Assembly: GCA_016705335.1 (NCBI GenBank)
Contig: JADIYN010000003.1
Location: forward strand, 104,845 to 168,844
Origin: Draconibacterium sp.
Lineage (GTDB): Bacteria; Bacteroidota; Bacteroidia; Bacteroidales; Prolixibacteraceae
Direction of reading: 5' to 3'
Length of the DNA stretch: 64,000 nt
Below are positions 29,976 to 39,965 of the stretch, piece by piece. Made by a program: the position numbers and the translations under genes. The stretch's first letter is position 1. Each line of letters opens with the position of its first letter. The notes below the pieces were generated by a model. It had not been told where the DNA came from. It did not search any database and was given only the letters and a program-made list of their open reading frames with translations.

Positions 29976-30236
29976 ATGAATACAAAAACAATTTCAATTG
30001 ATATTCCATCTGATATACTTCTTGCGTTGAATGAAACGGAATCAGAATTCAAAAAAAGCATAAAGATTTCATTGGCAATGCGGTTATACAAACTGCAAAA
30101 ACTTACAATTGGAAAGGCTGCTCAATTGTCCGGTCTGCCAAGATTTGAATTTGAAACAATACTCTCTGAAAATGAAATACCAATTTCAAATCTAAGCATC
30201 AATGACATGATGGACGACTGTAAAAAACTTATTTAA
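29976..30236 (+). CDS. UPF0175-family antitoxin-like protein
   Basis: I use the ATG at 29976 (MNTKTISIDIPSDILLALNE), giving 86 residues. The sequence has the UPF0175 features: IPSDILLALNETESEFKKSIKISLAMRLYKLQKLTIGKAAQLSGLPRFEFETIL, i.e. a short beta strand followed by a helix-turn-helix-like segment. Such proteins are usually encoded immediately upstream of DUF3368 PIN-domain nucleases and act as the antitoxin. The stop codon is one base from the ATG of that gene here. The protein looks intact. Confidence 0.8.
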   Translation: MNTKTISIDIPSDILLALNETESEFKKSIKISLAMRLYKLQKLTIGKAAQLSGLPRFEFETILSENEIPISNLSINDMMDDCKKLI

Positions 30237-30237
30237 T

Positions 30238-30466
30238 ATGAAGAACGGACTTGTAATCGCAGATTCCGGACCGGGGAGCGGGGGAGGAGAGGCGAAGGGG
30301 GGAAGGGGGGGAGAGGTGTGGGAGAGGGAAGAGGAGGGGGGGGGGGGCAAAAGAGGAATTAATTGAAAAGTTAAAACCAATTTTTGAGACATTCCTGCAA
30401 AAGAAACGTTACTATTCGGTTGATTCGCTTAACACAGTTTTGTTGGCAAAAGGAGAAAAACAATAG
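30238..30466 (+). pseudogene. PIN-domain toxin (DUF3368-like), core missing
   Basis: The ATG at 30238 opens the typical DUF3368 start MKNGLVIADSGP, with the first catalytic Asp at residue 9. After 12 codons the sequence turns into a nearly pure G/A block (30273-30347). Normal sequence returns as AKEELIEKLKPIFETFLQKK, with the C-terminal tail to a stop at 30466. A usual family member is about 150 residues; here only about 12 N-terminal and 39 C-terminal residues remain, so roughly 100 residues, including the other acidic active-site residues, are absent. Either the genome carries a deletion or the assembly is wrong at this point; I favour the second. Confidence 0.7.
30273..30347 (+). repeat. 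G-rich purine low-complexity block, probable artefact
   Basis: Of these 75 bases nearly all are G or A, with runs of up to 12 G (30336-30347) and only two C and two T. No neighbouring sequence has such composition. It replaces the middle of the PIN gene. Confidence 0.85.
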
Positions 30467-30519
30467 GGTTCGAAGTATAAAATATGTCAATCAAAATCTT
30501 AGCTTTTGAAACAATTTAA

Positions 30520-31535
30520 ATGAAAAAATCGCGGACTACAATTACTGAAATCGCCAAAGAACTAAATATCTCCCCGTCAACCGTTTCAAGGGCTTTAAAT
30601 AACCACCCCGCCATCAGCTCAAAAACAAGGGAAGCTGTTATTGAACTGGCAAAAAAACGCAACTATTTACCCAATTTACTGGCATTAAATCTGCTAAAAA
30701 AACGAACAAACACAATTGGCGTAATTGTTCCTGAAATTACAAGTTACTTTTTTTCATCCATAATCAACGGAATTCAGGATTTGTTAAATCCGTTGGGCGT
30801 GAATATGATTATCGGCCAATCCAAAGAATCGTTTGAAGAGGAAAATCCCTTGTCCGCACATTTGCTTCAATCCGTGTCGATGGCTTTTTGATCTCGCCTT
30901 CTTCAAAAACAAAAAATTTCGACCATTTGAAAATACTGACAGAAAACAACATTCCGCTTGTAATTTTCGATCGTGATTGTGAAGGAATTGAAGTTGATAA
31001 AGTTTTTGTTGATGAATATAAAGGTGCTTTTCAGGCTGTTGAACATCTGATAAAACAGGTTGCCGAGATTGCCCACATAGCAGGCCCTTCAACACTTTCA
31101 ACGGCACGGCACCGGTTGAACGGGTATAAAGAAGCACTAAAATTGCATGGTTTACCTGTTATCAAAGAATACATTGTTGAAAGCAGAGGTTTTACACCAA
31201 AACATGGAATCAGACCAACAAAACAACTGCTGGCACTTCCAAACCCTCCCGACGCCATTTTCACCATTAACGACGGGGTTGCAATCGGTGCAATGTTTGT
31301 ATTAAAAGAAGCAGGAATTATAATTCCTGATCAAATCTCGGTAATTGGATTTGACGATGACCCGCACTCTTCCTACTTTAAACCCTCGTTATCAACCGTG
31401 TGGCAGCCAACCTACGAATTGGGCATGTTGTCAGCACGAATCCTGATGAAACGTGTAAATACAAACAACGATCTTTCAAAAATCAGGGTAGAAAAATTAT
31501 TTCCCGAACTTATTATCCGGGGGTCTTCCCGCTAA
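30520..31535 (+). CDS. LacI-family transcriptional regulator, one frame break
   Basis: The N-terminus is a LacI helix-turn-helix (TITEIAKELNISPSTVSRALN, NHPAISSKTREAV, residues 5-43), followed by the periplasmic-binding-protein-like sensor domain (NTIGVIVPEITSYFFSSIING). The frame stops at 30891. It resumes as VDGFLISPSSKT and runs through LVIFDRDCEGIEVDKVFVDEYKGA, HRLNGYKEAL, PDAIFTINDGVAIGAM, ISVIGFDDDP and a stop at 31535. The joined length is about 338 aa. It lies 212 bp upstream of the inositol operon on the same strand, with a palindrome in the gap. The parsimonious reading is a repressor of the iol genes responding to inositol or a breakdown product. Confidence 0.9.
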
Positions 31536-31577
31536 ACACTCCATACTTCAAATTCATTAAGACCTCTTTTTCTTGTT

Positions 31578-31593
31578 CCTCCCCAAGGGGAGG
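31578..31593. repeat. CCTCCCC-AA-GGGGAGG palindrome, dispersed-repeat type
   Basis: A perfect 7-bp inverted repeat around AA is followed by TTAGGTGGGG. I recognise this wording (CTCCCC...GGGGAGGTTAGG) as an intergenic repeat common in Bacteroidota genomes. It lies 43 bp after the LacI stop and could fold as a stem, but it has no T-tract. Confidence 0.5.
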
Positions 31594-31639
31594 TTAGGTG
31601 GGGCTTTCCTTATCCTCAGGGAGTTTGGGTATTGCTTCC

Positions 31640-31663
31640 TTTTATGCAAAGGTTTGCATAAAA
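31640..31663. promoter_or_regulatory. Candidate LacI-family operator of the inositol operon
   Basis: Two perfect 11-bp half-sites (TTTTATGCAAA, 31640-31650, and its reverse complement, 31653-31663) surround a GG centre. A symmetric 20-24-bp palindrome is the usual shape of a LacI-family site. It is the only such element in the gap between the regulator and iolJ and lies 85 bp before the iolJ ATG. Confidence 0.6.
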
Positions 31664-31747
31664 TTATCTTGCAATTATTTGGAATGCTTATAAACAAAGG
31701 TGTAACTTTCACAAAATTTATTACACTAACTATTTGGTTTTCAACAA

Positions 31748-32686
31748 ATGATAGTCTCTACCAATAAAATATTCAAATACTGTTACGGACATTACGGAAT
31801 TGCAGCCGTGAATGTTTGGCACATGGAACAGGTACTTGGATTGTTTAGTGCAGCACAAAAAGCAAATGCTCCTTTTATTGTCCAAACTACCCCGGTTGCC
31901 AGATCTTATGCAAGTCCCGAAATGCTTCTGGCAATGATTTCGGCTGCGTCAAAAATATATCCCAACACAGTTTTTGCGATTCACCTCGATCACGGGAACA
32001 GGGAACATGCACTTCAAAGTATTGAATCGGGCGGTTACAACTCGGTAATGATTGATGCTTCGCATGAAACATTTGAGAAAAATATTTCGCTTACTAAGGA
32101 AATAGTTGAAAAAGCACATTCAAGTAATATTACAGTTGAAGCTGAACTTGGTGTTTTAAGCGGAATTGAGGACGATTTGAATATAGATGAAAAACACAAA
32201 AAATTTACACAGCCATCAGAAGTTGAGGAGTTTGTAAAACAAACCGGGTGCGACAGTCTTGCAATTGCTGTTGGAACAAGTCATGGCGCTTATAAATTTT
32301 CGGGCGATCAGGGTTTACAATTCGATATTTTGAAAGAAATTCAGCTTAGATTGCCAGGATTTCCGCTGGTTTTGCATGGTGGTTCTGCTGTAAATATGGA
32401 TGAAATTGAACGAATCAATTCAGCAGGTGGCCAGCTTGGAACCGATGCAAAGGGAGTGTCTGATGCCGAACTTTTAAAAGCTATTGAACTGGGCGTTTGC
32501 AAAATAAATATAGCCACCGATGCCCGCCTCATCTGGACACGGGTTCATCGTGAATTCTTTGAACTGTCACCAGCTCAATTCGATCCCATTATTCCAGGGA
32601 AAACTTTTATTAATGAATTCGAAAAATTCAACCTTGAAAAATTTGATTTACTAAAGGCTTGCGGAAAAGCGTCAGCAATAAAATAA
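31748..32686 (+). CDS. iolJ: Class II aldolase, probable 5-dehydro-2-deoxyphosphogluconate aldolase
   Basis: This 312-aa protein is a zinc class II fructose-bisphosphate-aldolase-family enzyme: AVNVWHMEQ at the N-terminus, the metal/active motif FAIHLDHG (Asp and His, residues about 77-84), VEAELGVLSG, VGTSHGAYKF (His ligand) and LHGGSAV (His ligand), then INIATDARL. Within the inositol operon its expected reaction is cleavage of 5-dehydro-2-deoxy-D-gluconate 6-phosphate to dihydroxyacetone phosphate and malonate semialdehyde. The family also includes tagatose- and fructose-bisphosphate aldolases, so the substrate call rests on context. It is the first gene after the candidate operator; iolB starts 7 bp later. 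Confidence 0.85.
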   Translation: MIVSTNKIFKYCYGHYGIAAVNVWHMEQVLGLFSAAQKANAPFIVQTTPVARSYASPEMLLAMISAASKIYPNTVFAIHLDHGNREHALQSIESGGYNSVMIDASHETFEKNISLTKEIVEKAHSSNITVEAELGVLSGIEDDLNIDEKHKKFTQPSEVEEFVKQTGCDSLAIAVGTSHGAYKFSGDQGLQFDILKEIQLRLPGFPLVLHGGSAVNMDEIERINSAGGQLGTDAKGVSDAELLKAIELGVCKINIATDARLIWTRVHREFFELSPAQFDPIIPGKTFINEFEKFNLEKFDLLKACGKASAIK

Positions 32687-32693
32687 AACAAAC

Positions 32694-33582
32694 ATGATTA
32701 GAGATAAAAAATATCAACTATTAGCCAAACCCAGCTCTGAATCCGGCATTTATCAAAGCATTCTGAAAGAGGAAACAGGTTGGCAATTCCTTAATTTTCA
32801 AGCCCGGTTAATGAAACGTGGGGAAAAATGGAAAGGGAATACATGGGAAAATGAATACGCAGTAATTTTGCTTGGCGGAAATTATTCAGTAAAAACCGAC
32901 AAGGGAAACTTTGAAACCATAAACGGGCGAAAAGATGTTTTCAGCGGAATTGCCCATTCGTTGTATCTTCCGAGAGACACCGAATTTGAATTGACTGCCG
33001 AAAGTGAAGTTCTTGATATTGCTTATGGTTGGTGCGAAACCGATGAAGATCACCCGATTTGTTTTAAAAGCCCTGAAGAAGCAGCCATTGAAATACGTGG
33101 CGGTGACAATGCAACACGGCAAATTAACAGTTTGCTTCAACCTGGTTTTGATTGTCACCGGCTGGTTTCGGTTGAAGTTTACACACCTTCAGGAAACTGG
33201 AGCTCTTTTCCGGCGCACAAACACGATACACGAAAATTTGATGAAGACGGAATGGTTACGGAGGCTTGTCTGGAAGAAACTTATTTCTACAAAATCGATA
33301 AACCACAAGGTTTTGCCATTCAGCAAATTTATAATGACGACAGGAGTCTCGATGAAATTGCTGTTGCCAGAAACAACGATGTGGTGTTGGTTCCCGAAGG
33401 TTATCATCCGGGTGGTTGCTGGTCACGGATATAATGTTTATTACCTCAATTTTTTAACCGGCAGTGATCAGTCGCTCGCAAACACAGATGATCCTGACCA
33501 CAAATGGATTTACAACTCCTGGAAAGGACGAGATCCACGAATTCCATTGGTAACAGCAGAAATGAATAACAAAAAGATATGA
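32694..33582 (+). CDS. iolB: 5-deoxy-glucuronate isomerase, one frame break
   Basis: IolB converts 5-deoxy-D-glucuronate to 5-dehydro-2-deoxy-D-gluconate. The protein is a two-cupin enzyme: QFLNFQARLMKRGEKW and VILLGGNYSV in the first half, then GNWSSFPAHKHD (metal His cluster), EETYFYKIDKPQGFAIQQIY and VVLVPEGYHP. The first frame ends at 33434. Removing one G from a GGG near 33409 restores YHPVVAGHGYNVYYLNFLTG, DPDHKWI and the end RDPRIPLVTAE at 33582. The joined length of 296 residues is close to the family norm. It sits between iolJ and iolC. Confidence 0.92.
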
Positions 33583-33662
33583 GAAGCGAGATATGAGTAT
33601 CAAGATTAGAGTAACAAGACGAGTGACTTTAAAAGTAAAAACCTGTTGTTTTTGATGCTTGA

Positions 33663-33711
33663 TTCTTGATACTTGATACTTGATACTTGATACTTGATAC
33701 TTGATACTTAA
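33663..33711. repeat. TACTTGA heptamer tandem repeat
   Basis: Five exact copies of TACTTGA (33670-33704) are flanked by two one-base variants (TTCTTGA, TACTTAA). It lies between iolB and iolC, with degenerate copies back to about 33590. Confidence 0.85.
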
Positions 33712-33744
33712 ATACTAAATACCTGATAAATAATAACAAAAAAT

Positions 33745-34762
33745 ATGAACAACAACGAAAAAATATACGATGTAATAACCTACGGAAGATCGTCAATCGA
33801 TTTGTATTCGCAGGAAGTAGGTGCGCCGTTCGAAGAAATTCTTGGATTCCATGCTTTTGTGGGCGGATCGCCTTTAAATATTGCAGTTGGTTGCAGCCGC
33901 TGGGATTAAATGCTTCGCTGCTTTCGGGAGTGGGAAAAGACAAAGTGGGTGATTTCATCCTCAATTTCCTGAAAAACGAAAATGTACGTACCGAAAATGT
34001 ACGCGTTATTCCTGGCACAAGAAGTTCAGCAGTACTTCTTGGAATTGAACCCCCCGATCGTTTTCCATTGGTTTATTACCGCGATAATTGCGCCGATTCT
34101 CAAATCAATATCGATCAGGTTTTAAAAGCCGGGATCGAAAAATCAAAGTTGTTCGAGGTTTCAGGAACTGCTTTAAATATTGAACCTACAGAAGTGCAGC
34201 TTTTTTAGCCGCAGAAATTGCACGTAAAAACGATGTTCCGGTTATGTTGGATCTTGATTTCAGAGCTGATCAGTGGCATGACATTCGTGCTTTTGGCGTT
34301 ACAACGCGTGCTTTTATGCGAAATGTAAATGTTGTGTTGGGCACTGAAGAGGAAATCCTGGCTGCGTATCTTTCCGATGAATCGCAGTTAATTATTAGTC
34401 ATCAGCAAATTTCTGCCCCCGAAATCAAAGGTAATATTGATGAAGCTATTCAAGGAATTTTACACCTCGGTGTTGATGCTCTTATAATTAAAACAGGTTC
34501 GCGCGGTGCAGTTATTTATTTGCCAGATGGAACTATCCAAAAAGTACCCGGATTTCCGGTTGAAGTTGTAAATATTTTGGGTGCAGGCGATGCTTTTGGT
34601 GCCGGATTTATTTATGGTTTTCTGAAAGGTTGGGATTTGTATAAATGCTGCCGGATGGGAAATGCCTGCGGAGCGCATGTTGTAACCCAACTGGGTTGTG
34701 CAAATTTCACACCTTACGAAAAAGATATTCTGGAGTTTATTGAATCAAAAGGCGGGTTTTAA
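33745..34762 (+). CDS. iolC: 5-dehydro-2-deoxygluconokinase (PfkB family), two frame breaks
   Basis: IolC phosphorylates 5-dehydro-2-deoxy-D-gluconate with ATP. From the ATG at 33745 the reading is MNNNEKIYDVITYGRSSIDL, with the sugar-binding GGSPLNIAVGCSR near residue 45. The frame breaks near 33900 and resumes as LGLNASLLSGVGKDKVGDFIL, NVRVIPGTRSSAVLLGI and VYYRDNCAD. It breaks again near 34205 and resumes as AAEIARKNDVPVMLDLDFRADQW, IKTGSRGAVIYLPDG and the PfkB catalytic signature NILGAGDAFGAGFIYGF. DLDFRADQW is characteristic of IolC within the PfkB family. The joined length of about 339 aa is normal. Short heptamer repeats lie on both sides of the gene. Confidence 0.92.
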
Positions 34763-34833
34763 TTGATAGACTATAAGTAATGAGAATCAAGACACAAGAC
34801 AAAATGAATTATCGAAAACCAGATATTTCTAAT

Positions 34834-34860
34834 TCTTAGTCTTGATACCTGATACTTGTT
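34834..34860. repeat. Degenerate CTTGATA repeat between iolC and iolD
   Basis: TTCTTAG-TCTTGATACCTGATACTTG is made of variants of the heptamer found at 33663-33711. Further degenerate units occur back to about 34790 (ATCAAGACACAAGAC). Confidence 0.6.
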
Positions 34861-34882
34861 TCCTGAAGCTAAATAAAATAAT

Positions 34883-36776
34883 ATGAACACAAAAAAACTA
34901 ACAGTTGCGCAGGCAACAATCGAATTTCTTAAAAACCAATATTCTGAACGCGATGGAATTGAACAACCCTTTTTTGCTGGTTGTTTTGGGATTTTTGGTC
35001 ATGGAAACCTGGCCGGTTTTGGACAGGCACTTCAGCAAAATCCTGATTTCAGGTATTTTTTGGTACGAAACGAGCAAGCTGCTGTTCATACAGCAGTTGG
35101 TTATGCAAAAATGAAAAACAGACTTTCTACTTTTGTTTGTACTTCATCAATCGGGCCGGGCGCAACAAATATGATTACTGCAGCAGCAGGAGCAACTATC
35201 AACCGGATTCCTGTATTATTAATGCCAGGCGATATTTTTGCCAAACGAATTGTAGCACCGGTTTTACAACAACTTGAATCAGCAGTTTCTCAGGATTTTT
35301 CAGTAAACGATTGCTTTAAACCAGTTTCAAAATACTGGGATCGCATTAATCGCCCGGAGCAACTAATTACTTCTCTGCCAGAAGTAATGCGGGTTTTAAC
35401 TTCTCCTGCTGATACAGGTGCAGTAACGCTTTGCATTCCGCAGGATGTTCAGGCTGAAGCTTTTGATTTTCCGGTGGAAATGTTTGAAAAAAGGGTGTGG
35501 CATGTTGCCCGTCCGCGACCCGATGTTTCTGCTTTGCTGCGCGCAGTTGAGTGGATTCGCTCATCAAAAAAACCGATGGTAATTGCCGGTGGTGGCGTCA
35601 TTTATAGCGAAGCAGAAAAAGCACTGGCAACTTTCGTTCATCAAACCGGAATTCCGGTTGGCGAAACCTTGCCGGAAAGGTTCGCTACCGTACAATGATC
35701 CGCATAATCTTGGTGCAACAGGCGCAACCGGAACAGAAGGCGCAAATGCAATCAGCACTGAAGCCGATTTGATAATTGGAATTGGCACGCGTTACAGCGA
35801 TTTTACAACGGCTTCGAAAACCGCTTTTCAAAATAAAAATGTGAAATTCATCAATATAAATATTACAGAATTTGATGCCCAAAAACACAGCGCACTTGCA
35901 TTGACCGGCGATGCAAAGGTTATTTTGGAAGAGCTTACCGAAAACCTAAAATCATATAAAGTTGATGAAGCTTACAAAAAACGGGTTGCCGATTACAACA
36001 AAAGCTGGGATGAAAAAGTGGCGTTGGCATATCAGGCGGAGAATAACGCAATTCCAAGTCAGGCTGAAGTTATAGGCGCAGTAAATACTTTTTCCGATGC
36101 AAATGATGTAGTTCTTTGTGCTTCGGGCAGTGCACCCGGCGACTTGCACAAACTCTGGCGCACACGAAATTCAAAAGGTTTTCATCTTGAATACGGTTAT
36201 TCGTGTATGGGTTACGAAATTTCAGGCGGACTGGGAGCAAAAATGGCTTGTCCCGATCGTGAAATTTATATCATCCTGGGCGATGGTGGTTATTTAATGA
36301 TGCCATCAGAAATTATTACTTCGTTGCAGGAGCGTTACAAAATCACAATTATTCTAATCGATAACAACGGATTTGCAAGTATTGGCGGTCTGTCAAAATC
36401 AATTGGCAGCGAAGGTTGGGGAACAAAATATTCGTACCGAAACGAGGAAACGGGAAAACTGGAAGGAGAAAATTTGCCGGTTGATTTGGCATTGAATGCG
36501 CAAAGTCTGGGTGCAAAAGTTTATAAAACTACCAACATCGCATCATTTAATGAAGCGCTGAAAAACGCCAAAAACGAAGATCGAACCACGGTAATTTATA
36601 TCGAAACAGTGCCTGAAAGAAAAATGGCCGGTTACGGTCATGCATGGTGGGACGTACCAATTGCTGAAGTCTCAGAGTCAGAATCGGTGCAAAAGGCGCG
36701 TGAGAACTATGATGTTCAGCGGAAAAAACAACGTTGGTTTTTTAAGGGAAAACAATCAATAATAACTAAACATTAA
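34883..36776 (+). CDS. iolD: 3D-(3,5/4)-trihydroxycyclohexane-1,2-dione hydrolase, one frame-break site
   Basis: IolD is a thiamine-diphosphate enzyme that opens the inositol-derived ring to 5-deoxy-D-glucuronate. The N-terminal Pyr domain (FGIFGHGNLAGFGQAL, VRNEQAAVHTAVGYAKM with the activating Glu, TSSIGPGATNMITAAAGAT) is followed by the central domain and the C-terminal PP domain. The PP domain shows YSCMGYEISGGLGAKMA and the ThDP/Mg motif ILGDGGYLMMPSEI...LIDNNGFASIGGL. The first frame ends near 35698 and the second opens with AGKGSLPYNDPHNLGATG. Two short homopolymer deletions (T and A near 35670-35680) explain the switch. The joined length of about 631 aa is normal for IolD. Confidence 0.93.
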
Positions 36777-36791
36777 CGACAATATCAAAAC

Positions 36792-38389
36792 ATGCTAACA
36801 GTAATAACATTTGTCGGCTTTACCGTTTTTGTAGCCCTTTACTCATGGTACAGAATGAGAAAAGACAAAATGAACTCTTCGGATGACTATTTTCTGGGGG
36901 GCAGAAGTTTGTCGGGCATCGTAATAGCCGCTTCAATGCTGATGACCAACATTTCGACCGAGCATCTTATTGGGATGAACGGTTCATCTTACAAAAACGG
37001 ATTTATTATCATTGCATGGGAAGTTACATCTGCCCTTGCGCTGGTTGTTGCCGCGTTGTACTTCATTCCGAAATACCTTCGCATGGGATTGACAACCATT
37101 CCCGAATACCTTGAAAAGCGTTTCGATGGTGTAACCCGCAGTCTGATCGCTTTGTTCCTGGTGATTTCGTTTGTGGTTACGTTGCTTCCTATTGTATTAT
37201 ATACCGGCGCCATCAATCTCGAAAGCATTTTTAATATTTCCGAAGTACTGGGTGTTACCAAATCTGAAGGATTGTGGATTACTGTAGTTGCAATTGGAGT
37301 TATTGGTTCGTTGTATGCCATTTTCGGCGGATTAAAAGCAGTTTCGATTTCAGATTTGATAATGGGATACGGACTGCTTATCGGTGGTTTAATGATTCCT
37401 GTATTCGCGCTTTATAGTATTGGCGATGGAAATATTTTTACCGGTCTTGCCAAAGTTTATCATCATGCTCCCGAAAAATTCAATGTGGTTGGCGCCAAAG
37501 ATTCGGTAATGCCTTTTGGGGTTTTGTTTACCGGGTTAATCATTAACCATCTCTATTTCTGGGGAATGAACCAGACTATCATTCAACGGGCCCTGGGTGC
37601 AAAAAACCTGAAAGAAGCACAGAAAGGCCTGCTTTTTACAGGTGTTCTTAAAATATTGGTACCCCTGGTTATTGTTCTTCCCGGGGTTATCGGATTTTAT
37701 TATTTCGGCGATTCGATGTATGAACACCAGGATTTCGTTTATCCGGCGCTGATTAAAAAAGTATTGCCGGTTGCTTTTGTTGGATTTTTTGCCGCAGTTG
37801 TAATGGGGGCTGTATTAAGTACTTTTAACGCTGTACTCAACAGCGCTGCGACTATTTTCAGCATCGATGTTTACAAACGATTGTTAAAAAAGATGCATCG
37901 GAAAAACGATTGGTTTGGGTTGGCAGGGCAACATCAACAACACTGGCAGTTTTTGCCATTTTATCGGCTCCACTGGTGGCAAATGCTCCTGAAGGATTAT
38001 ACCAGCTACTTCAGCAATTAAACGGTATCTTTTTTATTCCAATCGCATCCATCATGATTGCAGGGTTTTTTATTAAAAACATCTCAGCAGCCGGTGCTAA
38101 AACAGCCCTCTTCTTCGGTTTGATTTTCTATATCACAACTACTTTTATACTGAAGGTCAACATCCATTTTATCCATATCTGGGGAATTGAGTTTGTTTTG
38201 AACATGATCATTATGTTTGTCATGTCGTATTTCTATCCCCGGACAACTTTCAACGACAAAGCCGATGCATTAAAAGTCGATATGAAAGGTTGGAAATATG
38301 CTTATCATCTATCGGCAGTGCTTGTGGTTGTAACCATTGCAATTTATATCTGTTGGGACATCAATAAAAACAGTTTACGCCAATTTTAA
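36792..38389 (+). CDS. Sodium:solute symporter (SSS family), probable inositol uptake, one frame break
   Basis: A polytopic membrane protein with about 13 hydrophobic helices. It starts MLTVITFVGFTVFVALYSWY and then has the SSS-family segment YFLGGRSLSGIVIAASMLMTNISTEHLIGMNGSSY. The sequence GLTTIPEYLEKRFDG and the helix GAVLSTFNAVLNSAATIFSIDVYKRL (Na+ site region) are family hallmarks. The frame stops at 38021. One missing A in the AAAAAA near 37890 restores DASEKRLVWVGRATSTTLAVFAIL and the C-terminal helices to 38389. The joined length is about 532 aa. Sitting inside the iol operon it most likely brings myo-inositol across the inner membrane with Na+. The specificity is inferred from context; SGLT-type relatives also carry sugars. 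Confidence 0.88.
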
Positions 38390-38422
38390 AATATGAAATA
38401 AAAACTATAAAATATTATAAAA

Positions 38423-39898
38423 ATGGAAATTCTAAAAAATTATATTAACGGAAGCTGGACACAAAGTTCAGAAAATGAAACGATTAATGTTGTTAATCCT
38501 GCAAATCAGGAAGTTTTAGCAATGGTACCTTTTGGAGATAAAACTGCAATCGATGTCGATTCTGCTGTTGCCGCAGCCGCCGAAGCTTTAAAAGAGTGGC
38601 GTGAAACCCCGGTAATGCGCAGGGTTCAACCACTTTTCAAACTGAAATATTTGCTGGAAGAAAACATTGATGAAATTGCCCGGCTGATTACACTCGAATG
38701 TGGTAAAAGTTTTGCCGAATCAAAAGCTGAAATGCAGCGTGCCATCGAAAATGTTGAAACGGCTTGCGGAACACCGATGCTTATTCAAAGCGAATTTTCG
38801 GAAAATGTGGCGCCCGGAATCGATGAATTTATGATTCGTCAGGCAGTTGGGGTTTGTGTTTGTATTTCGCCCTTCAATTTTCCGGGAATGATCCCGTTCT
38901 GGTTTTTGCCTTACGCAATTGCCTGCGGAAACAGTTTTATCATAAAACCTTCTGAAAAAGTACCGCTAACAATGATGAAGGTTTTTGAATTGATTGACCA
39001 GCTAGAACTACCAAAAGGACTGATAAACCTTGTTCATGGCGGAAAACAAAGTGTTGATGCACTGCTCGATAATCCTGAAGTAAAAGCAATCAGTTTTGTA
39101 GGATCAACAAATGTGGCTCGATACATTTATCAGCGGGGTGCTGCCAACGGAAAACGGGTTCAGGCGCAGGGTGGAGCCAAAAACCCGGTAATTGTAATGC
39201 CCGATGCCGATATTGAAATGGCAGCAAAAATTGTTGCCGACAGTGTTTATGGTTGCGCCGGTCAGCGCTGTCTGGCTGCCTCAAATATTATTACAGTTGC
39301 CGATGATAAAGGTTTTATAAAAGAAGCGCTAGTTGAAGCTGCAAAAAGCAAAACCACAGGTTTCGGACTTGATGCCGGAATTGAAATGGGGCCTGTTATA
39401 ACACCAGATAGTAAATCAAGGGTTGAATACCTGATATCAAAAGGTGTCAGCGAAGGTGCAAATTTATTGCTCGACGGACGAAATGCCAATATCAGCGGTT
39501 ACGAAAAAGGTAATTTTATAAAACCAACAATTCTGGAAAATGTGGCATTGGATGGCGAAGTTATTAAAACCGAGATTTTTGGCCCGGTAATGAGTTTGCT
39601 TCACATGAAAACAATAGATGACGCAATCGATTTTGTGAATAGCAACAATTACGGGAATATGGCTTGTTTATTCACTTCCAGCGGATTAAACGCCCGTACC
39701 TTCAGAAACAGGGCAAATGCGGGAAACATTGGAATCAATATTGGTGTTGCCGCACCTATGGCGCAATTTCCTTTTAGTGGCTGGAACAACAGTTTCTTTG
39801 GCGATTTGCATGGACAAGGCCGTCATGCCATTGAATTTTTCACGCAAACAAAAGTTGTAATCGAACGCTGGCCAAAGGAGTGGACACGTAAATTTTAA
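38423..39898 (+). CDS. iolA: Malonate-/methylmalonate-semialdehyde dehydrogenase (CoA-acylating)
   Basis: This 491-aa aldehyde dehydrogenase starts MEILKNYINGSWTQSSENET. It has the MmsA/IolA hallmarks: CVCISPFNFPGMIPFWFLPYAIACGNSFIIKPSEK, the NAD-binding AISFVGSTNVARYIYQR, the general base region AQGGAKNPVIVMPDAD and the catalytic Cys in VYGCAGQRCLAAS. The C-terminus contains PFSGWNNSFFGDLHGQGRHAIEFFTQTK. It oxidises malonate semialdehyde with NAD+ and CoA to acetyl-CoA and CO2, the last step of inositol catabolism. Its frame is intact. The 33-bp gap to the symporter keeps it in the operon. Confidence 0.93.
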   Translation: MEILKNYINGSWTQSSENETINVVNPANQEVLAMVPFGDKTAIDVDSAVAAAAEALKEWRETPVMRRVQPLFKLKYLLEENIDEIARLITLECGKSFAESKAEMQRAIENVETACGTPMLIQSEFSENVAPGIDEFMIRQAVGVCVCISPFNFPGMIPFWFLPYAIACGNSFIIKPSEKVPLTMMKVFELIDQLELPKGLINLVHGGKQSVDALLDNPEVKAISFVGSTNVARYIYQRGAANGKRVQAQGGAKNPVIVMPDADIEMAAKIVADSVYGCAGQRCLAASNIITVADDKGFIKEALVEAAKSKTTGFGLDAGIEMGPVITPDSKSRVEYLISKGVSEGANLLLDGRNANISGYEKGNFIKPTILENVALDGEVIKTEIFGPVMSLLHMKTIDDAIDFVNSNNYGNMACLFTSSGLNARTFRNRANAGNIGINIGVAAPMAQFPFSGWNNSFFGDLHGQGRHAIEFFTQTKVVIERWPKEWTRKF

Positions 39899-39965
39899 TT
39901 TTTAAACAACAGAATTGAAACCGATTTTTAATACATAAACAACAATTTTAAACCTTCATTTTAAT

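Noticed and set aside
30273..30347. G-rich block as a regulatory G-quadruplex
   Set aside because: It replaces the core of a gene and has the composition of an artefact. No neighbouring promoter or conserved spacing supports a quadruplex role.
31578..31593. GC-rich palindrome as the LacI operator
   Set aside because: It belongs to a repeat type I recognise from many Bacteroidota intergenic regions. The AT-rich palindrome at 31640 is a better operator.
33663..33711. Tandem repeat as a CRISPR array
   Set aside because: Units are 7 bp with no spacers and there are no cas genes in the window.
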